A stretch of 32,110 nucleotides of DNA from assembly GCA_030655535.1 (NCBI GenBank), contig JAURVK010000008.1, positions 1-32,110 on the forward strand, written 5' to 3'. Below, piece after piece: positions 26,604 to 32,110 of the stretch; positions within the stretch are counted from its first letter, which is position 1; each line of letters begins with the position of its first letter. The position numbers and the translations under genes were made by a program. Origin of the DNA: Methylobacter sp. (GTDB lineage Bacteria > Pseudomonadota > Gammaproteobacteria > Methylococcales > Methylomonadaceae). The notes under the pieces are model-generated. The model had not been told where the DNA came from and did no database searches. It worked only from the letters and a program-made list of their open reading frames with translations.

Positions 26604-27922
26604 TAAAGAATATAACGACTCAAATCCTCGTCTTCAACGAACTCGGCCAAATGATCATTAACATAAGCGGCATCGATAAGGATGTCTTTTCCGCTAAGAT
26701 CCGGGGCGTTAAAGGAGATGTCTTCCAATAGCCGTTCCAGAACGGTGTGCAATCGTCTGGCGCCGATATTTTCGGTGGTTTCATTCACCTGCCAGCCAAG
26801 TTCTGCAATGCGTTTTATGCCGTCGGTAGAAAACGACAGCGATAAGCCTTCGGTGGCCAATAACGCAATATATTGCTCGGTTAACGAGGCATCGGGTTCG
26901 GTCAGGATACGCACAAAATCATCGGCTGAAAGCGCATCCAGTTCAACGCGGATAGGGAATCGGCCTTGCAATTCGGGAATTAAATCCGATGGTTTGGACA
27001 AATGGAATGCGCCCGAGGCGATAAACAAAATATGGTCGGTTTTGATCGCGCCGTATTTGGTGCTGACGGTAGTGCCTTCAACCAACGGTAACAAATCGCG
27101 CTGTACGCCCTCGCGGGAGACTTCACCGCCGCCCAGCTCGGAGCGTTTGCAGATTTTATCGATTTCGTCCAGAAACACGATGCCGTTTTGCTCTACAGAT
27201 TCAACCGCGCGTAAGCGTATGTCATCTTCATTGACCAGTTTGGCCGCTTCTTCATCCTGTAGAACTTTCAGGGCTTTGTCGATTTTCATTTTGCGGGAGC
27301 GGGTTTTGCCCGAACCCAGGTTTTGAAACATGCCTTGCAATTGGCTGGTCATTTCTTCCATGCCGGGAGGCGCCATGATTTCAACGCCCACCGGTGCCAG
27401 ATGCACGTCAATCTCAATTTCCTTGTCGTTCAAGTCGCCTTCGCGTAATTTCTTGCGCATTTTTTGACGGGTCGTTTCTTCCGTGTCGGACAGCATGCCG
27501 CCATTCGCCCGGGGCAACAGGATATCCAGAATCCGGTCTTCGGCGGCATCGAAGGCCTTGTTTTCAACCTTGTCCATTTCTATGATGCGGGTCATTTTGA
27601 CGGCGGTATCGACTAAATCACGGATAATGGAATCGACATCACGGCCGACGTAGCCGACTTCGGTGAATTTGGTGGCTTCAATTTTAATGAAAGGCGCATT
27701 GGCCAGACGCGCCAGGCGGCGGGCAATTTCAGTCTTGCCGACGCCGGTAGGGCCGATCATTAAAATGTTTTTTGGGGTGATTTCTTCACGCAGGGCAGGG
27801 TCAACCTGTTGACGGCGCCAGCGGTCGCGTAGTGCAATCGCGACGGAACGCTTGGCATTGGCTTGGCCGACAATATGCTTGTCCAGTTCGCGTACAATTT
27901 CTTTTGGAGTCAATTGAGTCAT
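26603..27922 (-). CDS. hslU: HslU ATPase subunit of the HslUV protease
   Basis: The 439-residue AAA+ unfoldase forms hexamers that feed substrates to HslV. The N-terminus is [17 protein letters not shown], with Walker A GPTGVGKT (57-64), KVGYVGRD-like pore sequence [10 protein letters not shown], Walker [11 protein letters not shown] (~250), and sensor [19 protein letters not shown]. The C-terminal tail SRYIL is the peptide that docks between HslV subunits. The I domain (~110-240) is present, with [14 protein letters not shown]. It follows hslV by four bases. Confidence 0.97.
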   Translation of the reverse strand: MTQLTPKEIVRELDKHIVGQANAKRSVAIALRDRWRRQQVDPALREEITPKNILMIGPTGVGKTEIARRLARLANAPFIKIEATKFTEVGYVGRDVDSIIRDLVDTAVKMTRIIEMDKVENKAFDAAEDRILDILLPRANGGMLSDTEETTRQKMRKKLREGDLNDKEIEIDVHLAPVGVEIMAPPGMEEMTSQLQGMFQNLGSGKTRSRKMKIDKALKVLQDEEAAKLVNEDDIRLRAVESVEQNGIVFLDEIDKICKRSELGGGEVSREGVQRDLLPLVEGTTVSTKYGAIKTDHILFIASGAFHLSKPSDLIPELQGRFPIRVELDALSADDFVRILTEPDASLTEQYIALLATEGLSLSFSTDGIKRIAELGWQVNETTENIGARRLHTVLERLLEDISFNAPDLSGKDILIDAAYVNDHLAEFVEDEDLSRYIL

Positions 27923-27926
27923 TTGT

Positions 27927-28472
27927 TTACTCGTTAGGTTCGGCGTCGAGTTCTTCTATACGCAAGTTGTGGTTGGTATAAATGCAGATATCGGCGGCTA
28001 TATTTAAAGACCGTTCGACAATTTCGCGGGCGCTAAGATCGGTATTTTCCAGTAATGCACGGGCGGCAGCCTGGGCAAAAGCGCCGCCGGAGCCGATCGC
28101 CATCAAGTCGAATTCGGGTTCGATCACATCGCCGGTACCGGAAATAATCAATGAGGTTTTGGCATCGGCAATGGTCAGCAACGCTTCCAGTTTGCGCAAG
28201 GCGCGGTCGGTACGCCAATCCTTAGCCATTTCCACTGCAGCGCGGGTTAAATTGCCCCGGTGTTTTTCCAGTTTGCCTTCAAAATGCTCAAATAAAGTGA
28301 ATGCGTCCGCCGTTGCACCGGCAAAACCGGCGATGACTTTATCGTGATATAAACGGCGTACCTTGCGGGCATTGCCTTTCATCACCGTGTTGCCCAATGT
28401 GACTTGACCATCGCCGCCGATCACAACTTTGTCGCCTCGGCGAACGGAAAGTATCGTTGTTCCTCTAAACAC
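27927..28472 (-). CDS. hslV: HslV peptidase subunit of the HslUV protease
   Basis: This 181-residue N-terminal-nucleophile threonine protease forms two stacked hexamers. It starts with GTG, preceded by AGGA eight bases away. The short leader MFRG precedes [20 protein letters not shown], so maturation must expose Thr5 as the nucleophile. [21 protein letters not shown] and [16 protein letters not shown] are conserved. No clear sigma-32 promoter (CTTGAAA/CCCAT) is visible upstream. A TTGATT and a TAGGAT-like box are possible, but the latter overlaps the Shine-Dalgarno. Confidence 0.96.
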   Translation of the reverse strand: MFRGTTILSVRRGDKVVIGGDGQVTLGNTVMKGNARKVRRLYHDKVIAGFAGATADAFTLFEHFEGKLEKHRGNLTRAAVEMAKDWRTDRALRKLEALLTIADAKTSLIISGTGDVIEPEFDLMAIGSGGAFAQAAARALLENTDLSAREIVERSLNIAADICIYTNHNLRIEELDAEPNE

Positions 28473-28638
28473 TTTAATATCCTAAAATTACTAAATAGAT
28501 AAAATCAATTTTACATGGTCTGAATTTAAATGTGCGAAAAAATGAGGGCAGGATCATATTAATGTAGCGAGTTCGATTTAGCTGAGGTTCAGAAAAATAT
28601 GCTACGCTGAGCAAAATTATTAGAACAGAGATACTCTA

Positions 28639-29277
28639 ATGGACGCACTGGATCAAATATCAACAACCCTGGCACTATCCATGGGGCTGGCGTGGGCCAG
28701 CGGCATAAACCTGTATGCGACGCTGTTCACACTGGGTTATCTTGCCAATACCGGCAATATCGATTTGCCGCCGGATTTGCAGATAGTCGCTAACCCGATG
28801 GTCATGGGTGCGGCGGGACTGATGTATTGTGTCGAATTTTTTGCCGATAAAACGCCGGGCATAGATACCGGTTGGGATGCGATCCACACCTTCATCCGCA
28901 TTCCGGCAGGAGCGATGCTTGCGGCCGGAGCGATCGGCGACTTGAATCCCGCCGTTGAGTTAGCCGCAGCCGTCATGGGCGGCAGTCTGGCGGCAGGTTC
29001 GCATGCGACCAAGGCCGGGAGTCGTGTGTTGATCAACGCCTCGCCGGAACCCTTTAGCAACTGGGCGGCATCGATCGGCGAGGATGTCGCGGTAATCGCC
29101 GGCGTCTGGGCGTGCATTAATCATCCGGTATTGTTCTTGGTAGCGCTGGCGTTATTTATTCTGCTGATGATCTGGCTGCTGCCGAAAATATGGGTAGGCA
29201 TAAAGCGGGTATTCGGTTTTATTATTAACTTGTTCAGAAGGGAAAATCCGGCGCCGGATCAAAGTCCGCCCCAATAA
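28639..29277 (+). CDS. DUF4126 domain membrane protein
   Basis: The 212-residue protein begins MDALDQISTTLALSMGLAWA and contains SGINLYATLFTLGYL, FFADKTPGIDTGWDAIHTFIRIP, GGSLAAGSHATKAGSRVLIN and NWAASIGEDVAVI, which I recognise as the DUF4126 pattern. About four or five hydrophobic helices are present, the last at ~165-185, followed by a charged tail. Function is unknown. It is a single gene, divergent from hslV, followed by the tRNA-Phe promoter. Confidence 0.87.
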   Translation: MDALDQISTTLALSMGLAWASGINLYATLFTLGYLANTGNIDLPPDLQIVANPMVMGAAGLMYCVEFFADKTPGIDTGWDAIHTFIRIPAGAMLAAGAIGDLNPAVELAAAVMGGSLAAGSHATKAGSRVLINASPEPFSNWAASIGEDVAVIAGVWACINHPVLFLVALALFILLMIWLLPKIWVGIKRVFGFIINLFRRENPAPDQSPPQ

Positions 29278-29290
29278 AAAACATTAGGTA

Positions 29291-29319
29291 TTGACTGTCG
29301 GCAGATAATCGAGTCTAAT
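29291..29319 (+). promoter_or_regulatory. Sigma-70 promoter of the tRNA-Phe pair
   Basis: TTGACT (29291-29296), a 17-base spacer, then TCTAAT (29314-29319), followed by a GC-rich discriminator (GGCGC) typical of stringently controlled stable-RNA promoters. The first tRNA begins 20 bases after the -10. Confidence 0.85.
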
Positions 29320-29338
29320 GGCGCTCTTTTGTAGTTCC

Positions 29339-29414
<76 letters not shown>

Positions 29415-29442
29415 CTGCAAAAAAACGCAACACCTCAAAAAT

Positions 29443-29518
<76 letters not shown>

Positions 29519-29530
29519 TGAATATTCTTT

Positions 29531-29560
29531 AAAAAAGCCGACCGATGCGTCGGCTTTTTT
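29531..29560 (+). terminator. Rho-independent terminator of the tRNA-Phe operon
   Basis: Stem AAAAAAGCCGAC / GTCGGCTTTTTT with loop CGATGC, ending in six T. It begins 13 bases after the second tRNA. The A-run also makes it usable in the opposite direction. Confidence 0.93.
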
Positions 29561-29582
29561 ATGTGCAAAGATTTTTAAGTTC

Positions 29583-29688
29583 CGTGTCCGGGTTATTTCC
29601 GGGCCTACGAACCCGGTATTAAGGATCGGGTGATTGAAATGGCAATCAATGGCAGCGGCATACGTGATACGGGGCGGATGTTAAAAAT
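29583..29688 (+). pseudogene. Remnant of an IS1-family InsA-like transposase fragment
   Basis: In one frame the sequence reads PGYFRAYEPG then IKDRVIEMAINGSGIRDTGR and MLKI. This resembles the helix-turn-helix segment of IS1 InsA proteins (consensus like I-I-E-M-A-L-N-G-S-G-I-R-D-T-A-R-V-L). There is no start, no zinc-finger half and no downstream InsB part. The similarity stops at ~29688, where the next gene's frame begins. It is a short relic left by insertion and deletion. Confidence 0.65.
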
Positions 29689-29757
29689 CAATATCTCGGT
29701 GCGGATCTAGCTCCCGTTCTCGCAGCAGCCGAACCTGAAGAGTTCAACGATGCGCTG

Positions 29758-30780
29758 GTGGGCGTTTTGCAAAAAGTATCGGCAAGTGATTTTAAGGCGC
29801 GGGTTCTGGAGCAGGCCCGTATGATTGCAAAGCGATCGCCGCAGATCATAGGTCTTCAGGAAGTTTGGGATTTAAAATGTATCGATCTCGATCCGCAGCC
29901 TGAGTTTGGCTGCGATGATCCATCGATTGCCAATGCTTTTGATGATCATTTGGATCTAACGCTGGCAGCGTTGAATAACACACGGGAAGTGCTGAGTAAA
30001 AAGGGTATAAATTATGAGGTAGCCGCCACAGTCAAGAACCTTGATGCGGTCATACCGTTCAATATCAACGGTAAGGATGCCTATCTGGTCGCTGTCGATC
30101 GGGATGTAATTTTGGCGCGCCGGGATGTGGAGATTGCCAAGGTCGATTGGTCGGCTTATCAATCCTTGGGTTTATGCGCAAAGCCATCAGTCGATGGTTG
30201 TCATTATCAAGTTGTCGTTTCAGTCGAATCGCTTGGGATAGATATAGAGAGAGGCTTTGTGGCAGTGGACGCGACTATTGGCAATAGAGTTTACCGTATT
30301 GTCAATACGCATTTTGAAGTCAAAGGGGAGGACGTCGGTATGCCGGAGTTCACTTTTTATCAAGCCGCCCAAGCTGATGAACTGCGTCAAACCCTCGATA
30401 TGACTACGCCTACGGATTATTTAATTGTGCTTGGGGACATGAATTCCTCACCGGAACAGGTGGATATTTCGGACGTATCTTCGCCTTTCGCTACAGGCGT
30501 CACCACGCCTTACCGTCAATTCGAGGACAACGGTTACCATGACGTGTGGAAACTCAGGCCCGGTAAAGTCCCGGGTTATACGTGCTGTCAAAATGAAGAT
30601 CTGGATAGCAAAAAATCGTTGCTAACGGAGCGGATCGATATGATTTTTACCCGTGAAATGCCTAAAAAAGTTAAACAAGCTCGTGTGTTGGGCGACAAGG
30701 TTTCGACCAAAACCAATCCGCCCGGTTTAGGCTTATGGTCTACGGATCATGGTGGAATTGCCGCTGAACTGCAGTTCTAA
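29758..30780 (+). CDS. Endonuclease/exonuclease/phosphatase family protein, 5'-truncated
   Basis: The 340-residue frame has EEP-fold motifs: PQIIGLQEVWD (metal-binding Glu), VNTHFEVKG, the DxN pair VLGDMNSSPEQ, RIDMIF, and the C-terminal STDHGGIAAEL (Asp-His). The frame is open further 5' and reads QYLGADLAPVLAAAEPEEF from about 29689. In related proteins that segment follows the first beta strand and an export signal, both missing here. Upstream is the IS1-like relic, so the original start was probably lost. The GTG at 29758 is only a nominal start without a good Shine-Dalgarno. The gene is therefore probably inactive or not exported. The substrate is unknown. Confidence 0.75.
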   Translation: MGVLQKVSASDFKARVLEQARMIAKRSPQIIGLQEVWDLKCIDLDPQPEFGCDDPSIANAFDDHLDLTLAALNNTREVLSKKGINYEVAATVKNLDAVIPFNINGKDAYLVAVDRDVILARRDVEIAKVDWSAYQSLGLCAKPSVDGCHYQVVVSVESLGIDIERGFVAVDATIGNRVYRIVNTHFEVKGEDVGMPEFTFYQAAQADELRQTLDMTTPTDYLIVLGDMNSSPEQVDISDVSSPFATGVTTPYRQFEDNGYHDVWKLRPGKVPGYTCCQNEDLDSKKSLLTERIDMIFTREMPKKVKQARVLGDKVSTKTNPPGLGLWSTDHGGIAAELQF

Positions 30781-30829
30781 TAAAAGGGATTTAATGGGGT
30801 ATATATCGCGGTAATCATAGCTGTGAGCA

Positions 30830-30838
30830 TGGTATACT
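30830..30838 (+). promoter_or_regulatory. Extended -10 promoter of the ParB-like gene
   Basis: TGG followed by TATACT is an extended -10 element (TGn-TATACT). No -35 match lies 17 bases upstream. The ATG is 26 bases downstream, after AAGG. Confidence 0.5.
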
Positions 30839-30863
30839 GATCGGCTTAAATTAAGGCTGATAA

Positions 30864-31724
30864 ATGACTGATAAAAATATTCAAACAATGGAGCTACATC
30901 CGCTTTGCACTTACTTTCCGCGAATGTCTGATGCCGAGTTTATTTCACTTAAAGAAAATATACAGACTAACGGACAAACACATCCTATCTACACGCTGGA
31001 CGGCATGATTCTGGACGGCGGCAATCGCTATCGTGCGCTGTGTGAGCTGGGTATTGATCCTGTCATTATTGAATACACCGGCTCCAATCCTGCGCAATTT
31101 ATCTTGTCGTCAAATTTACATCGCAGGCACTTAACTCAGGGGCAGTCCGCGGCTATCGTATCGGCCTCTCAAAGCTGGGTAAATGCTCAAGTACAGGATA
31201 ATAACTCCCAATTGCAGAGTGTTGCGCAGTTAGACAGCGCGACATTCAGAGCTAAACAATCGGGAGTAGGGCATCGTACTCAACAGTTAGCCGATAAGCT
31301 GGTTAAGGAAGCGCCGGCGGAACTGGTAAAGGAAGTTATAGACGGCAAAAAAAGCCTGAATAAAGCCATTAAAGAGATCTCGCCGCCTAAGCCTGTAGCA
31401 CCCAAGCCTGAGCCCGTTCCTGCGGCCGAGTCGGAAGCTGAGGGCAGCCATGACGAGCAGTTGAACAGCATTATTGATCAACAGAAAGGTGCGATAAATG
31501 CTTTAGAGGCAGATAACAAGGTGATGTTGAAAGTGTTCGAGTCTGACGACAGGATTTCGGCCTCGATTGAAGAAGTTAAGCGATTAACCGAGTTGAACAG
31601 GGATTTAAACGAGCGCATCAATGGCTTGATGGCTGACAAGGAAGACGCGATTAAGACGGCTAACTACTGGAAAGATCGGTTCTTAACGCTCGAAGCAGCG
31701 TTTAACAACAGCGTTGCAAAATAA
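30864..31724 (+). CDS. ParB-like nuclease-domain protein with C-terminal coiled coil
   Basis: The 286-residue protein starts with a ParB/Srx-type N-terminal domain (~8-90): SLKENIQTNGQTHPIYTLDGMILDGGNRYRA (split here as ILDGGNRYRAL, residues 49-59) and NLHRRHLTQGQ (85-95). A helical DNA-binding-like middle follows (~95-165), with GVGHRTQQLADKL. After a Pro/Glu-rich linker (~170-195) comes a heptad-like coiled coil (~200-280; NALEADNKVML, RLTELNRDLNERI). This is not the chromosomal ParB, as parA is absent and the C-terminus differs; it resembles plasmid/phage or orphan ParB-domain regulators. It has its own promoter and sits next to IS and REP sequences, consistent with an accessory gene. Confidence 0.78.
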   Translation: MTDKNIQTMELHPLCTYFPRMSDAEFISLKENIQTNGQTHPIYTLDGMILDGGNRYRALCELGIDPVIIEYTGSNPAQFILSSNLHRRHLTQGQSAAIVSASQSWVNAQVQDNNSQLQSVAQLDSATFRAKQSGVGHRTQQLADKLVKEAPAELVKEVIDGKKSLNKAIKEISPPKPVAPKPEPVPAAESEAEGSHDEQLNSIIDQQKGAINALEADNKVMLKVFESDDRISASIEEVKRLTELNRDLNERINGLMADKEDAIKTANYWKDRFLTLEAAFNNSVAK

Positions 31725-31751
31725 CATTTCGACACAAGAGAAAACTCAATA

Positions 31752-32057
31752 ATGTTCACGCTACCTTCCCTATGGAACCTGATTATCTCCACTATGGTGT
31801 TCTTCATAGCGGTCAGGTATCTCCGCCGTTATCTGGAAGAGCAGGGCCTGCTCAAGGGCATGACACGCGGCACGCTGGTGTTTGTACTTGCCTCCCTGGT
31901 GTCGTGGGGATCGGGAGAGATGGTGGATTGGACGCAACAAAAAATAGAGGGGCCGCAACCGGCAGTGCAAACTTCGGTTGAGTTGATGCAAGTACTGAAG
32001 GCGGCAGGTCTGGAGCAACCCGTGGCCGCAGCATTAAAGGAAATCGATTCGAATTAA
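31752..32057 (+). CDS. Small two-helix membrane protein, unknown function
   Basis: I do not recognise the 101-residue product. Hydrophobic helices lie at ~5-22 and ~40-55 (TRGTLVFVLASLVSWGSG) around a basic loop (RYLRRYLEEQGLLKGM). An amphipathic soluble tail with VELMQVLKAAGLEQPVAAALKEI follows. It starts 27 bases after the ParB-like stop and is likely in the same transcript. The Shine-Dalgarno is weak (AGAGAAAA). Confidence 0.65.
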   Translation: MFTLPSLWNLIISTMVFFIAVRYLRRYLEEQGLLKGMTRGTLVFVLASLVSWGSGEMVDWTQQKIEGPQPAVQTSVELMQVLKAAGLEQPVAAALKEIDSN

Positions 32058-32090
32058 ATGCTTAGAAATAACGTGAACAAGCGATAAATT

Positions 32091-32110
32091 GTAGGGGCGA
32101 CCGGCCGGTC
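32091..32110. repeat. REP of the GTRGG family, cut by the window end
   Basis: Head GTAGGG then GCGACCGGCCGGTC, which would complete as a palindrome with GC-CCCTAC beyond the window. It matches the family at 12106, 13161, 24580 and 26101. Confidence 0.8.

Noticed and set aside
30864-31724. Chromosomal partition gene parB
   Set aside because: No parA or parS-like site nearby, and the C-terminal half is a coiled coil unlike chromosomal ParB.

Overview
The window reads as the chromosome of a gammaproteobacterium. Evidence is the E. coli/Pseudomonas-like housekeeping set: ubiB-ubiJ-ubiE, hslVU, cmoAB, rpoZ-spoT, recG, ubiC, lptFG, and a hemB with the aspartate-rich metal site. Gene order and abundant REP and heptamer repeats would fit a Methylococcales-type organism, but that finer placement is inference. 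There is no phage block, CRISPR array or large island. The unusual content is in the repeats between and inside genes.

Region 1 (1-5351, minus strand) is a lipid A aminoarabinose (Ara4N) operon transcribed arnT, arnE-like, arnB, arnC, arnA formyltransferase, arnA dehydrogenase (cut by the window edge). ArnA, one fused protein in E. coli, is split into two genes here. Facing away from it, lptF-lptG (5649-7873, plus) encode the permease of the LPS exporter, so LPS modification and LPS export lie back to back. A gamma-carbonic-anhydrase-like gene follows. It converges on aroE across two heptanucleotide repeat tracts of opposite polarity (8444-8541 and 8580-8698).

Region 2 (8693-15282) holds a small membrane protein gene overlapping aroE, then hemB, then divergently mlaC and the cmoA-cmoB pair for tRNA wobble-uridine modification. 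cmoB carries an in-frame 45-bp REP-like insertion. A REP-associated tyrosine transposase (RAYT, 13984-14517) lies between repeats that look like its own targets, including three 43-bp REPINs at a 54-bp period. ubiC follows.

Region 3 (15289-21705, minus) is transcribed pgk, rpoZ, spoT, ridA, recG, ubiC. Between pgk and the next gene cluster is a 517-bp non-coding stretch with a REPIN and a structured ~320-bp element bounded by inverted copies of a 19-22 bp sequence.

Region 4 (22223-28472, minus) is transcribed hslV, hslU, a DUF971 gene, ubiE, ubiJ, ubiB and a thioredoxin-fold gene, i.e. a heat-shock protease followed by ubiquinone biosynthesis. Region 5 (28639-32110, plus) holds a DUF4126 membrane protein and two identical tRNA-Phe genes with a clear promoter and terminator. 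After these come an IS1-like remnant fused to a beheaded endonuclease/exonuclease/phosphatase gene, a ParB-like nuclease-domain gene, a small membrane protein and the start of another REP.

The main observations for follow-up are the heptamer family at gene 3' ends, the in-frame REP in cmoB, the RAYT with its REPIN array, and the 320-bp element. All calls come from reading the sequence; no database search was run.
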